33,752 bases of DNA from a bacterium (GTDB lineage: Bacteria > Bacteroidota > Rhodothermia > Rhodothermales > UBA10348), in the NCBI GenBank assembly GCA_013204185.1, contig JABMOI010000268.1, forward strand, positions 1 through 33,752, given 5' to 3'. The notes beneath the pieces were generated by a model. The model was not told the DNA's origin, made no database searches, and saw nothing but the letters and a program-made list of their open reading frames with translations. The translations under genes were made by a program, and so were the position numbers. This document shows positions 24,863 through 33,752 of the stretch, one piece after another. How positions within the stretch are numbered: position 1 is the stretch's first letter; the number at the start of each line of letters is the position of its first letter.

Positions 24863-25840
24863 CTAAACGTGTCGTTCAGCGTGATAAGAGCTCCGGACTA
24901 ATGGGCCGCTTTCAACGTGTTCAATTCCTTTGGCTTCCCCAACTTCCTTGTACCACTGGAATTTATCTGGGTGGATAAACTCAATTACTGGGAGGTGCAT
25001 GCGGGTAGGCTGCAGGTATTGGCCAATGGTCATCACATTGAGTCCGATTTTAACAAAATCGTCCATTAGAGTCAAAACCTCGTCTTCCTGTTCGCCTAGG
25101 CCCACCATGATTCCACTTTTGGTTCTCAAGCCCTGCTGTTTAGATCGGTCTAGGACATCGAGGGAGCGCTGGTAAATGGCTTGTGGTCGTACTTGCTTGT
25201 ACAACCTAGGCACGGTTTCCACATTGTGGTTCATGACTTCAGGGCGGGCGTCGATCACGGTTTGCAATGCATCCCAAGCGCCGCGGAAATCGGGGATTAA
25301 GACCTCGATTGTGACGCCTTCAATTTCCTCGCGGAGTCTCTTAATGGTTTCAGCGAATATCGGAGCGCCTCCATCCTTACGCTCATCTCGGTTCACGCTG
25401 GTAATAACGGCGTGCTTTACACCCATTGTTTTTGCAGCTTCCGCAACGCGGTTGGGTTCATCCCAATCGAGTCCGGGGTCCGGCCGGCCGGTCATAACCG
25501 CGCAAAATCCACAGCTTCTAGTGCATACATTCCCTAGAATCATGAATGTCGCTGTACCAGCCGTCCAACATTCACCCATATTAGGGCAACGTGCGCTCTG
25601 GCAGACGGTGTGGAGACCATTGGAGTCAATTGTATTGACTAGCTTCTTGAACGTTTCGCCGTAAGGGAGCTTTACCCGGAGCCAGTCAGGCCTATTTCCG
25701 CGTGTATTTTCAACGGGTGTAGGTCCTATTACCGGCAACTCAACCATGCCATCTCCACCAGCCGGTTCGGCAGGTTTTGCAGTCCGCAGCTTGAGATCAC
25801 CTGGACGGTATCCTTTATTTCTTTCTTTTTGATCTCCCAT
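24863..25840 (-). CDS. lipA: Lipoyl synthase
   Basis: 325 residues from ATG 25840; an upstream TTG (25894) would add 18 unsupported residues. LipA is a radical SAM enzyme that inserts two sulfurs into octanoyl groups on lipoyl-dependent enzymes. The auxiliary cluster cysteines are C80, C85 and C91 in [14 protein letters not shown], the radical-SAM CX3CX2C is C106, C110, C113 in CTRSCGFC, and the C-terminal RSSYHAE holds the serine ligand of the auxiliary cluster. The N-terminal 45 residues are a variable, Gly/Pro-rich extension. lipB is not in the window. Confidence 0.96.
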   Translation of the reverse strand: MGDQKERNKGYRPGDLKLRTAKPAEPAGGDGMVELPVIGPTPVENTRGNRPDWLRVKLPYGETFKKLVNTIDSNGLHTVCQSARCPNMGECWTAGTATFMILGNVCTRSCGFCAVMTGRPDPGLDWDEPNRVAEAAKTMGVKHAVITSVNRDERKDGGAPIFAETIKRLREEIEGVTIEVLIPDFRGAWDALQTVIDARPEVMNHNVETVPRLYKQVRPQAIYQRSLDVLDRSKQQGLRTKSGIMVGLGEQEDEVLTLMDDFVKIGLNVMTIGQYLQPTRMHLPVIEFIHPDKFQWYKEVGEAKGIEHVESGPLVRSSYHAERHV

Positions 25841-26034
25841 AACTAATTTCGGCCAAATGAACCATTTTGAAGCGTTTACCGAGGATGAAAACAAACATCG
25901 GCTACTTCTTTAAGATCCCCTGAATGCGGCAAACACCTGATGAAGTTTCCGTCTGAAACGCTATCTTGAGATAGCCGTTCTAGGTTGAAAGTGAATATAA
26001 TTCAACCCTCATTTGTAAGAAAAACATCACGTAT

Positions 26035-27432
26035 ATGGGCAAATCACCTGCCAAATCCATCGGTCCACAGGAAGTAGAACAGATCTTTATGGAGCATACC
26101 AATGCACTTGGGATGATGCCTCTTGTTTTGGGAATGCAGTCCAGCAAAGGGATTGATCTTATGGATGAGCGTTCAGGCCGGAGCTATATGGACTTCTTTG
26201 GCTTTTACGCGTCTAGCGCCCTCGGAATGAACCATCCCAAGATGGTGAACGACGAAGAGTTTAAAGAGCGCTTGATGGATGCAGCTCTAAATAAGGTGAC
26301 GAACTCAGATATTCGCACCGTGCATATGGCCCGTTTTCTTGACACGTTTGGACGTGTAGCAAAACCTGACTATCTGCCGTATGCCTTTTTCGTTTCAGGT
26401 GGTGCGCTTGCTGTCGAAAATGCTCTTAAGACCGCGTTTGACTGGAAGGTTCGAAAAAACTACCAGAAGGGTTATCGCAGGGAAGTAGGAACGAAGGTGC
26501 TTCACTTTGATCAAGCATTTCATGGTAGAAGTGGGTATACGCTGTCCCTAACGAACACAGCGGACCCAAGAAAGACCATGCACTTTCCGAAGTTCGATTG
26601 GCCTCGTGTTTCTAATCCTAAAATTGTGTTTCCACTTGACGCGCATTTAGATGATTTGATCAAACGGGAACAGGTAGCCCTCAATCAGGCAAAACACTTC
26701 TTCGAGTCCATGAAGGACGAAATTGCCTGTGTTATTATTGAGCCGATCCAGGGAGAAGGAGGGGACAATCACTTCAGAAAAGAATTTCTGCAGGCCCTGA
26801 AAGACTTGTGTTTGGAAAACGACGCGCTGCTCATCTTTGACGAAGTTCAGACGGGAGTCGGAATGACCGGCAAAATGTGGGCCCATCAAGCAATTGGGGT
26901 AGAGCCCGATATCATCGCTTTTGGTAAAAAGACCCAGGTTTGTGGCATTTTGGCTGGCCGTCGGTTGGACGAAGTTGAGAGCCACGTTTTCAAACTAGGC
27001 AGCCGTATTAACTCTACGTGGGGCGGTAACTTGGTTGACATGGTTCGCTTTGACCGGATTCTAGAGATTATGGAAGAGGATAATCTCGTTGAGAACGCCC
27101 AAGTTATGGGCGACCACCTGATGGGCTTACTGCACTCTCTTTCCAAAGAGACTGCGTCGGTAACCAATGTTCGAGGAGTCGGTTTGATGTGCGCCGTGGA
27201 TTTGCCAACACCTGAATTCAGAGACCGCTTGTTGCAGCGTTGCTACGACGAAGGCATGATTATCCTTGGATGTGGATCACGCACTGTTCGATTCAGGTCG
27301 CCACTAACGATTACCAAGGAAGAGATCAGCACAGGCTTGAACTTGATACGAGACGCTATCTTGCGTATTGAAGAAGAGTACAGGCCGTACGAAAAAAAGC
27401 GTGGTTTGACGGACGCCTTACTGGACGGATAG
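26035..27432 (+). CDS. lat: L-lysine 6-transaminase
   Basis: 465 residues. LAT moves the epsilon-amino group of lysine to 2-oxoglutarate, giving allysine (which cyclises to piperideine-6-carboxylate) and glutamate. The whole sequence follows the LAT branch of class III aminotransferases: MDFFGFYASSALGMNHP, FFVSGGALAVENALK (118-132), FHGRSGYTLSLTNT, IIEPIQGEGGD, FDEVQTGVGMTGKMW and AFGKKTQVCG, with Lys298 the likely Schiff-base lysine. Length is normal. No lysine-catabolism partner (for example aminoadipate semialdehyde dehydrogenase) is adjacent, so the end product here is unknown. A strong terminator follows 41 bases after the stop. Confidence 0.94.
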   Translation: MGKSPAKSIGPQEVEQIFMEHTNALGMMPLVLGMQSSKGIDLMDERSGRSYMDFFGFYASSALGMNHPKMVNDEEFKERLMDAALNKVTNSDIRTVHMARFLDTFGRVAKPDYLPYAFFVSGGALAVENALKTAFDWKVRKNYQKGYRREVGTKVLHFDQAFHGRSGYTLSLTNTADPRKTMHFPKFDWPRVSNPKIVFPLDAHLDDLIKREQVALNQAKHFFESMKDEIACVIIEPIQGEGGDNHFRKEFLQALKDLCLENDALLIFDEVQTGVGMTGKMWAHQAIGVEPDIIAFGKKTQVCGILAGRRLDEVESHVFKLGSRINSTWGGNLVDMVRFDRILEIMEEDNLVENAQVMGDHLMGLLHSLSKETASVTNVRGVGLMCAVDLPTPEFRDRLLQRCYDEGMIILGCGSRTVRFRSPLTITKEEISTGLNLIRDAILRIEEEYRPYEKKRGLTDALLDG

Positions 27433-27473
27433 GTTCAGGTCAAGGTTGACGTTGAGAGAGTCTAGTTCGCAAA

Positions 27474-27513
27474 AAAAGAGCGGGGGTGGCCAAATGGCCA
27501 CCCCCGCTCTTTT
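27474..27513. terminator. Bidirectional intrinsic terminator
   Basis: Perfect 18-bp stem (27474-27491 with 27496-27513), loop AAAT. The GC-rich middle (GAGCGGGGGTGGCC) is bordered by AAAA on the left and TTTT on the right, so both strands give a hairpin with a U-rich tail. It sits between converging lat (+) and the secreted LolA-like gene (-). Confidence 0.94.
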
Positions 27514-27581
27514 GCATTTCTACGAAATAGGAGGAAGATTCGTGTTAGCCCTTGGGCCTTTACATAAGTCTTCCAACGACC

Positions 27582-28373
27582 CTATTCAGGTGCAGCAGTA
27601 TTCTTTTTAACACCTGCTTTTGCAGCAATTTGATCTGGGGTAACACCCGAGTTCACTTTGATGCTGGAAAAAGAGATGGTCTGAGTACCTTGCCCTCCCA
27701 TTTCTGCCGTCTGGGTAAATGCCATTATGAAACCACCGCCGATATCACGGTAGTCGCTCATAACCGACAAGATTTTGCCTACAGGGCTGTTCGTTTCTTG
27801 AGCCGCCACATATTTGGTTTCTTTATCAAACAAAAACTTAACGGTCGTTCCGTTCGTGGTCACGTTAACGGCATACACTGGGCGATCGTTGAGCACTTCA
27901 TCTTCCAGTAGCACAAGTGCTGAATCTGGGAGATTGAGAAACTCAAGTTCTCCTTTTGCAGAAGAACGCTGAAACTGCTCGCGCTGAGCGGCTGGCAAGT
28001 TGCTCAGTTCGGTGCGGGTGCCGCCCATTTCCATCCAGCCTTCAAGTGGCGTGTAATACGCCTTCTGATTTACCTGTTCAGCTGATACCACAGCTGGGCC
28101 ACCCATAAGTTCAATATTGGTATACCCGTAGCCTGGAAATAAACTCCAGCTCTCAAGGACTAATTCCAACGTTCCCATTTGTGGGATTTCGAACGCGATA
28201 TCAGCTTCTGATACCAGGTCTTTCACTTCGCGCCACGCGGTTAGGCCGCCCGTTGCTTCAATATTTGCTTCGATCACACCACGAGCTGTCATGGCTGTCT
28301 GCGCAGTTGCAGAGTGAGATGTCATGAACAACAGGCCTAGTGCTACTAGTGCAAAGCTGTAAATACGCTTCAT
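27582..28373 (-). CDS. Secreted LolA-like protein, function unknown
   Basis: 263 residues. Signal peptide MKRIYSFALVALGLLFMTSHSATA, cleaved before QTAMTA. The mature start VIEANIEATGGLTAWREVKDL is typical of periplasmic proteins with a half-barrel LolA/LppX-like fold (an A-x-x-GG-x-x-a/w helix followed by long antiparallel strands). The rest is strand-rich, for example YAVNVTTNGTTVKFLFDKETKYV. It is unlike classical LolA in length and lacks a lipid-carrier signature, so binding of a lipid or lipoprotein is only inference. The start has a strong AAGGAG nine bases upstream, unusual in this window. It lies 83 bases after gyrA on the same strand. Confidence 0.8.
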   Translation of the reverse strand: MKRIYSFALVALGLLFMTSHSATAQTAMTARGVIEANIEATGGLTAWREVKDLVSEADIAFEIPQMGTLELVLESWSLFPGYGYTNIELMGGPAVVSAEQVNQKAYYTPLEGWMEMGGTRTELSNLPAAQREQFQRSSAKGELEFLNLPDSALVLLEDEVLNDRPVYAVNVTTNGTTVKFLFDKETKYVAAQETNSPVGKILSVMSDYRDIGGGFIMAFTQTAEMGGQGTQTISFSSIKVNSGVTPDQIAAKAGVKKNTAAPE

Positions 28374-28456
28374 GTAATAATGCTCCTTCAGATGATTTAG
28401 GACTTAAAAATAACCTATACGTAAGCAGTCACTTCAGAGATTCAAACGCAGAAAAA

Positions 28457-31027
28457 CTAGACTTCAGTAAATTCTGCGTCTTCGATACCTTCTGATTCAG
28501 TGTCGTCGATTACTATTTTCGTTACATCGGCAATGGAATCGCCGGGGCGAATTTTAATAACTCGCACTCCTTGGGTATTTCTTCCAAGCTTGGAAATAGA
28601 CCCGATATCCATGCGGATCATAATTCCACCTACCGTTGAAATCATGAGATCATTTTGCTCAATGACACCTTTGATCGCGACAATGGGGCCCGTTTTGGCG
28701 TTGGTTTTTTGAGCAATAATTCCCTTTCCACCGCGAGACTGAAGTCTGTACTCTGCAAGTGGCGTTCTCTTGCCATAGCCGTTTGCGCTGATGGTCAAGA
28801 TGTCACGTGATTCGTCCTCGACAACGATCATTCCAATTGCCGTATGGCCTTTGGTAAGACGAATACCGCGAACACCGCGGGTGTTTCGGCCCATTGGACG
28901 CGTGTCAGATTCGTTGAAACGAATACAAACACCACTGGATGAGGCAATTATAACGTTTGCGTTGCCGTCGGTTAGATGGGCTTCAATGAGTTCATCTCCT
29001 TCATCCACCGATATGGCGATGATTCCGTCAACACGCGGTCTCGAAAACGCAGCCAATTGCGTTTTTTTAACCTGTCCACCTTTGGTGGCCATTAGAACGT
29101 AGTGCGTATCGAGGAAATCCTCGCTCCTAAAGTCGTCCTTCGATACCGGTAAAATGGCCCGAATGCGATCTTCTGGGCCGATATTGATGCAATTTCGGAT
29201 GGAACGGCCTTTGCTTGTCCGGCTACCTTCGGGTATTTCATAAATGCGGAGCCAGTAGCACTTGCCATGGTCCGTAAAAAAGAGAAGATAGTCGTGGTTG
29301 GTTCCAACAAAGAGATGCTCAATGAAGTCCTCATCTCGCATTGCAGTCCCGCGCTTGCCTGTGCCGCCGCGGCCCTGAGCTGCATACTCAGTGGACTTAG
29401 TTCGTTTGATTAATCCTTGGCTGGAGATCGAAACAACAACTTGATCGTCTTCAATAAGGTCTTCAATGAAGATGTCGCCACCACCAGTGTAGTCGATCTC
29501 AGTCCGGCGGACATCGCCATACTTATCTCGCATTTCGATGAGTTCATTCTTGATGATATCGGAACGAAGTCCTTTATCAGCTAGAATCTCATTCAAACGG
29601 GCGATTTCAAGCAATAGGGCTTGATATTCGTCTTCAATTTTTTGACGCTCAAGTCCCGTTAATCGATTCAAACGAAGGTCAAGAATCGCTTTTGCTTGAA
29701 TATCGGAGAGGGTGAATAGCGACTCGCCATGCGTCGGCAATTCGAGTTTCGTCAGCTGTGCAACGGTAAGCTTCTCTGGGAATACCCCTTTCATCAGGGC
29801 TTCCTTAGCGGCTTCGGGGTCGCTAGAGTGCCGTATGATTGTGATCACGGCATCCAAATGATCCAGGGCAATGGACAAGCCTTCCAACACGTGCGCCCGT
29901 TCCTCAGCCTTGCGAAGCTCAAATTGAGTTCGTCGAAGAACCACGTCGTGCCGATGCTCGACGTAGTACTTGATCATTTCTTTGAGATTCAGCGTACGAG
30001 GTCGGCCTTTTACAAGGGCCACAACGTTCATCCCAAACGTCTGCTGAAACTGCGTAAACTTATATAGCTGATTCAGAACAACATTTGGAACGGCATCTCG
30101 CTTTAGCTCAATTACGATGCGCATTCCGTCGCGATCCGACTCGTCCCTGAGGTCCGAAATTCCCTCGATGTGTTTATCTCGAGCCAGGATCGCAATCTTT
30201 TCGATCAAAGAGCTTTTGTTGACCTGATACGGTATTTCAGTGGCAATGAGTGCCAATCTGCCGGGACGAACTTCCTCTTCATGGATTTTGGCGCGCATTA
30301 TGACGCGGCCCCTTCCAGTGTGATACGCTTGGCGCACTTCCGTATGACCGTAGATGATGCCGCCGGTGGGGAAGTCGGGCGCGGGCATGATCTTTACTAG
30401 GTCGTCAATCGTGACATCATTGTCTTCGATATAGGCTATCGTTGCATTGATGCTTTCAGTAATGTTGTGCGGAGGGATCTTAGTAGCCATCCCGACTGCA
30501 ATTCCGTCCGAACCGTTTATCAGAAGGTTGGGAACGGCAGAAGGAAGAACCTCAGGTTCTTGAAGCGACCCATCAAAGTTCTCCTGAAAATTGACCGTCT
30601 CTTTCCCTAAGTCTCTCAGCATTTCTTCCGAAAGCCGGGTCATGCGCGTTTCCGTGTATCGCATGGCAGCGGCGCGGTCACCGTCTACGGAACCAAAGTT
30701 ACCTTGGCCATCCACAAGCGGATATCGCATGGAAAACTCCTGGGCCATACGCACCATCGTGTCGTACACAGCCGTATCCCCGTGAGGGTGATACTTTCCG
30801 AGGACTTCCCCAACAATACGAGCGCTTTTCTTATAAGCAGATCCTGCGCCCATGTGGAGTTCATTCATTCCGTAAAGCACCCTGCGATGGACGGGTTTTA
30901 AACCATCTCTAACATCAGGAAGAGCTCTGCTCACAATCACCGACATTGAATAGTCGATGTAGGAGGACTTCATTTCCTCCTCAATATTGATCGGAATGAT
31001 CCGTTGTTTTTTTTCTTCTTCTTCCAT
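28457..31027 (-). CDS. gyrA: DNA gyrase subunit A
   Basis: 856 residues. GyrA cuts and rejoins DNA in the GyrA2GyrB2 complex that adds negative supercoils. Catalytic Tyr124 is in [11 protein letters not shown]. The quinolone region reads [13 protein letters not shown], with Thr85 at the place of E. coli Ser83 and Asp89 at Asp87. The DNA-binding pinwheel domain starts near 515, and the GyrA box is QGRGGTG (551-557), supporting gyrase over topoisomerase IV; several later blade motifs (for example GRGGKG-like SRGGKGI) are present. Length is normal. The gene is transcribed away from the TonB receptor gene, with a 377-base region between. The acidic end ([13 protein letters not shown]) is common in GyrA. 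Confidence 0.97.
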   Translation of the reverse strand: MEEEEKKQRIIPINIEEEMKSSYIDYSMSVIVSRALPDVRDGLKPVHRRVLYGMNELHMGAGSAYKKSARIVGEVLGKYHPHGDTAVYDTMVRMAQEFSMRYPLVDGQGNFGSVDGDRAAAMRYTETRMTRLSEEMLRDLGKETVNFQENFDGSLQEPEVLPSAVPNLLINGSDGIAVGMATKIPPHNITESINATIAYIEDNDVTIDDLVKIMPAPDFPTGGIIYGHTEVRQAYHTGRGRVIMRAKIHEEEVRPGRLALIATEIPYQVNKSSLIEKIAILARDKHIEGISDLRDESDRDGMRIVIELKRDAVPNVVLNQLYKFTQFQQTFGMNVVALVKGRPRTLNLKEMIKYYVEHRHDVVLRRTQFELRKAEERAHVLEGLSIALDHLDAVITIIRHSSDPEAAKEALMKGVFPEKLTVAQLTKLELPTHGESLFTLSDIQAKAILDLRLNRLTGLERQKIEDEYQALLLEIARLNEILADKGLRSDIIKNELIEMRDKYGDVRRTEIDYTGGGDIFIEDLIEDDQVVVSISSQGLIKRTKSTEYAAQGRGGTGKRGTAMRDEDFIEHLFVGTNHDYLLFFTDHGKCYWLRIYEIPEGSRTSKGRSIRNCINIGPEDRIRAILPVSKDDFRSEDFLDTHYVLMATKGGQVKKTQLAAFSRPRVDGIIAISVDEGDELIEAHLTDGNANVIIASSSGVCIRFNESDTRPMGRNTRGVRGIRLTKGHTAIGMIVVEDESRDILTISANGYGKRTPLAEYRLQSRGGKGIIAQKTNAKTGPIVAIKGVIEQNDLMISTVGGIMIRMDIGSISKLGRNTQGVRVIKIRPGDSIADVTKIVIDDTESEGIEDAEFTEV

Positions 31028-31202
31028 GCGCTCTGGCGCTATCTCAAGATTAAGGGAATGTTCAACTCACTACAGCACGTTTGCCGGCCTTAACAAATGG
31101 ATCAAACAAACGTGATTCCTAGCCGACGGCAACCGTAAAAACTGTATCCTTCAATATACATCAAAATCCTGATATTGCCTAGTTCGTAAGGCCTACTTTA
31201 GA

Positions 31203-31222
31203 GCACGTGTAACACGTTGTGC
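31203..31222. promoter_or_regulatory. Dyad GCAC-GTGTAACAC-..-GTGC, possible operator
   Basis: ACGTGT-A-ACACGT (31205-31217) is a perfect 6+1+6 palindrome, and outer GCAC/GTGC arms extend it to 31203-31222 with one offset. It is about 185 bases upstream of the TonB receptor start and about the same distance upstream of gyrA. Operator function is inferred from shape and place only. Confidence 0.35.
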
Positions 31223-31270
31223 AGCAAGACATTATGATGATATGCGTGCATCAAATATGGACTTGATTAT

Positions 31271-31290
31271 GCTTCTTTTGTGAAAGAAGC
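31271..31290. promoter_or_regulatory. Perfect 8-bp inverted repeat with 4-base loop
   Basis: GCTTCTTT (31271-31278), loop TGTG, AAAGAAGC (31283-31290). No T-tract follows, so it is not a convincing terminator. Position 115 bases before the TonB receptor start suits an operator or a leader hairpin; function unproven. Confidence 0.35.
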
Positions 31291-31404
31291 AATAGGCTGA
31301 ACCTATCGCTAAACTTTGTTCGTAGGAGCCGCTTCAAACATCAGGACGGAAATGAGCTCGGGCGAGTTCCTTTCATTCGATTCATTGACCCCCAGACTCA
31401 GAGA

Positions 31405-33657
31405 TTGTTGAAAAAGATTCTTTTCCTTTTGCTCGTTGGTTGCGCTTTTGTGGCCCGCCCTTCACTGGCTCAAAACACCTCTTCAATTAGTGGATTTGTA
31501 CGAGATGTAGAGTCTGGTGAGACCCTCCTTTTAGCCAACATTCGCATCCAGGATACGAGCTTAGGCGCTGCTTCCAACACGTCCGGGTATTACGCATTAA
31601 CCGGTCTATCTGCCGGCCGTTACGTTCTCTTAGTTTCGTATATCGGATATATAACCAAGGAGATTGATATTACTCTTGGGCAAGACCAACAAATCCGGTT
31701 GGATATTGAACTGGACCCACAGGGATTTGAAGTTGGCGAAGTCGTGATTACGGCAGAAGAGGACTCGGAAGAAGAGCAGCGGCAATTGGGAGCGATAAAA
31801 ATGACAACCGCAACCATCAGGAAGCTCCCAACCATTCTTGAACCTGACGTTTTCCGGTCCCTGCAATTGCTTCCAGGTGTGAAGGCTGCGTCTGATTTTT
31901 CTAGCGGACTCTACATTCGAGGGGAGAGTCCGGATCAAACGTTGATTCTCTTGGATCGTACCACTGTATATAACCCCTCTCATTTCTTTGGCGTGTTTTC
32001 AACGTTTAATCCGGACGCAATCAAGGATATTAGGCTGTACAAAGGAGCCTATCCATCTTCCTATGGCGGAAGAATAGGATCCGTCGTGGACATCTATAAC
32101 AAGGATGGCAATCGGAAAGAAACAGAAGGGACCTTTACGCTTGGACTGCTGGCATCGCGGGCCATGGTTGAAGGACCGCATAAGTGGGGTTCTTGGATGT
32201 TGGCTGTTCGCCGCTCTACGGTCGAGCCCGTTTTGGCTGCCGCTCGAAGTAGCGGTTCTGGGAGCATCCCTGAGAAGTTCTTCTTTGTGGACACGAACGG
32301 GAAAATCAATTTTGACCTATCTGATGACGATCGACTCTCTTTTTCTTTTTATACAGGAAAAGATGTTGTGGTTGTCCCCATTGTATCGGACGTCGATGTA
32401 CAGCTCCGCTATGGCAACGAGACCATCTCGGCCAACTGGACGCACCTTTTTTCTGATAGACTGTTTTCAAATTTTACCTTTACCAGGTCCCACTACTTCA
32501 GCAAGCCGTCATTCGAATTCGCGTCGACGTTTTCATCCCAGGATAATCAAGTACGAGACTACTCAGTTAAGAGTGACATCGAGTTTATACCAGATTCTCG
32601 TCACACGCTAAAAGCAGGGTTTTGGGGTGGTCAGCTTCGATTTGATTTGACAAATACGTTTGATCGCACAGAGGTATTCTCTCTCGTAACCCGTTCGATT
32701 TATGGAAACGGGTTTGCAGAATATATCTATCGACCTACGGAGCTTTGGACTATTACTTCGGGAGCTCGAGCCTCGTATTTCGAAAACGGCGGGTTCTTTC
32801 GTGTTGAGCCGCGCCTTTCGTTCGAGCGGCAGCTTTCAGAACGATTATTCGCTCAACTCGGACTCGGGCGCTACAATCAGTTCTTGACGCTTGTTTCAAA
32901 CGAGGCCTTTTCAGGACTCGACGTGTGGCTTACATCTGCTAGTGGCGTTCCTCCTGCATACGGAGATCAGTATGTAACCGGGCTCAAATACAGAACGCCT
33001 AACGGCTTCCGAATCGAATGGGAAGGGTACTACCGTACGATGAGGGACCTGTTTTCGCTGAACCCTTTTCTACCGGATATAGCTGGCCTCGCGTATGAAG
33101 ACATGTTCCATTTTGGAGATGGATACGCGTGGGGATCAGAAATATTTGTTGAAGGCCATCTTGGTCCTGTCTCCGGGTTTGCAGGATACACGTATTCGAT
33201 TACGCGTCGACGTTTTCCTGCGATCAATGAAAGAACCTACTATTCGCCAAAGTATGACCGAACGCACGACCTAAACCTGACGGCGTCATATAATCTAAGC
33301 AGGTCGTGGCAGCTTACAGCCGTATTTAACTATGCAACGGGCCAAGCATATACCGAGCCAGCTTCCCAATATCGACTGACTCATTCACCGTTTCAGGTCG
33401 ACGATACAAACGTGCTTATCAGTCCTTTTAACGGGTCGCGCTTGCCTGCTTACCATCGTTTAGATATTGGCGCGACGAAAACGGGTACCATTTTCGGAGC
33501 GGCCTTTGAACTCCAACTTCAAGTTGTGAATGCCTATAACCGCAAGAATATCTGGTTTCCATTTTTCGAGTTTAAGGATGATGGTAGTGTGAGTCGCGAA
33601 GACGTAAAACAGATTCCGTTCCCTATCCCAAATATTGCATTTACGCTTAACTTTTAG
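31405..33657 (+). CDS. TonB-dependent outer-membrane receptor with carboxypeptidase-like regulatory domain
   Basis: 750 residues. It starts at one of two adjacent TTG codons (31405 or 31408; the second gives MKKILFLLLVG); no in-frame ATG lies nearby. The signal ends SLA-QNTS. Residues about 26-105 are a carboxypeptidase-regulatory-like domain (ISGFVRDVESGETLLLANI, GYYALTGLSAGRYVL). The plug covers about 130-240 (FRSLQLLPGVKAASDFSSG, YIRGESPDQTLILLD, IKDIRLYKGAYPSSYGGR). A 22-strand-type barrel follows and ends NIAFTLNF with the typical final aromatic. The TonB system would drive import of an unknown ligand. A lipoprotein gene starts 11 bases later, the usual receptor plus lipoprotein pairing in this phylum. 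Confidence 0.93.
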   Translation: MLKKILFLLLVGCAFVARPSLAQNTSSISGFVRDVESGETLLLANIRIQDTSLGAASNTSGYYALTGLSAGRYVLLVSYIGYITKEIDITLGQDQQIRLDIELDPQGFEVGEVVITAEEDSEEEQRQLGAIKMTTATIRKLPTILEPDVFRSLQLLPGVKAASDFSSGLYIRGESPDQTLILLDRTTVYNPSHFFGVFSTFNPDAIKDIRLYKGAYPSSYGGRIGSVVDIYNKDGNRKETEGTFTLGLLASRAMVEGPHKWGSWMLAVRRSTVEPVLAAARSSGSGSIPEKFFFVDTNGKINFDLSDDDRLSFSFYTGKDVVVVPIVSDVDVQLRYGNETISANWTHLFSDRLFSNFTFTRSHYFSKPSFEFASTFSSQDNQVRDYSVKSDIEFIPDSRHTLKAGFWGGQLRFDLTNTFDRTEVFSLVTRSIYGNGFAEYIYRPTELWTITSGARASYFENGGFFRVEPRLSFERQLSERLFAQLGLGRYNQFLTLVSNEAFSGLDVWLTSASGVPPAYGDQYVTGLKYRTPNGFRIEWEGYYRTMRDLFSLNPFLPDIAGLAYEDMFHFGDGYAWGSEIFVEGHLGPVSGFAGYTYSITRRRFPAINERTYYSPKYDRTHDLNLTASYNLSRSWQLTAVFNYATGQAYTEPASQYRLTHSPFQVDDTNVLISPFNGSRLPAYHRLDIGATKTGTIFGAAFELQLQVVNAYNRKNIWFPFFEFKDDGSVSREDVKQIPFPIPNIAFTLNF

Positions 33658-33668
33658 TCTGAATTATC

Positions 33669-33752
33669 ATGCGGGCATCTAACACTTTATTGTTTCTATT
33701 GCTGGCCTCCTTGAGTGTACTTGGAGGGTGTGATAGTACGACTGCTTCGGAC
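33669..33752 (+). CDS. Lipoprotein, N-terminal fragment (TonB receptor partner)
   Basis: Cut by the right edge after 28 codons. Starts MRASNTLLFLLLASLSVLGGC, with lipobox LGGC and Cys21 as lipid site. In Bacteroidota, receptors of the preceding type are often followed by a DUF4249-type lipoprotein; that identity is a guess from position, since the mature sequence is outside the window. Confidence 0.7.
   Translation, partial: MRASNTLLFLLLASLSVLGGCDSTTASD

Larger units (their letters stand above)
31028..31404. other. Intergenic region between gyrA and the TonB receptor gene
   Basis: 377 bases between divergent genes. I found no ORF with a ribosome binding site and no RNA gene. It contains two dyads listed separately and presumably both promoters, which I could not place with confidence. 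The bases at 31038-31050 repeat a 13-mer present upstream of lat. Confidence 0.6.

Overview
The window looks like chromosome from a Bacteroidota/Rhodothermota-type bacterium, most likely the Rhodothermales/Balneolales side. The evidence is the gene set: type IX secretion (T9SS) C-terminal sorting domains, PorV/PorQ-type outer-membrane proteins, a PorT-like barrel, a TonB receptor with an N-terminal carboxypeptidase-regulatory-like domain, a DUF2723/GT117 membrane protein, BshA (bacillithiol), a DUF3822-type protein beside rsmD-coaD, and L-lysine 6-transaminase. GC is moderate and many starts are TTG or GTG without a clear Shine-Dalgarno. I saw no rRNA, tRNA, CRISPR array, insertion sequence or prophage. 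The content is mostly core and envelope genes.

Layout. 1-1474 (+): tail of an unknown gene, a small lipoprotein and a T9SS-exported protein with a cytochrome-like CX4CH motif. 1471-6592 (-): an LptF/LptG permease, rsmI and a GT117 membrane protein, apparently one operon. 6688-7338 (+): an MBL-fold hydrolase, tail to tail with 7346-9552 (-), which is bshA followed by an unrecognised protein with kinase-like motifs. 9713-10315 (+): a small outer-membrane barrel, separated by a strong bidirectional terminator from a SleB-like hydrolase (-). 11483-12610 (+) is pdxB, its 3' end overlapping the opposing pdxJ-era pair (-). 14451-18146 (+): a pilin-like membrane protein, a DUF3822-like protein, rsmD, coaD and an aspartate aminotransferase. 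18215-23927 (+): a site-2 protease, then a tightly coupled cassette of lipoprotein, Asp-box propeller T9SS cargo and two PorV/PorQ-family proteins. 23956-24059: a 15-bp tandem repeat. 24056-25840 (-): lipA and a CPBP-family membrane protein. 26035-27432 (+): lat, followed by a strong terminator. 27582-31027 (-): gyrA and a secreted LolA-like protein. 31405-33752 (+): a TonB receptor and the start of a partner lipoprotein.

How the genes fit together. Three themes recur: surface export (T9SS cargo beside PorV/PorQ shuttle-type proteins), envelope building (LPS-export permease, GT117, cell-wall hydrolase, site-2 protease) and cofactor metabolism (pdxB and pdxJ for PLP, coaD for CoA, lipA for lipoate, bshA for bacillithiol). 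Two PLP enzymes, the aspartate aminotransferase and lat, are also present.

The least-explained items are the kinase-like gene behind bshA, the pilin-like/DUF3822 pair ahead of rsmD, a codon-aligned perfect 18-bp-stem hairpin inside rsmI, and the GCGCGC/CTAG tandem repeat. I did not find a clear new multi-gene defence or mobile system.
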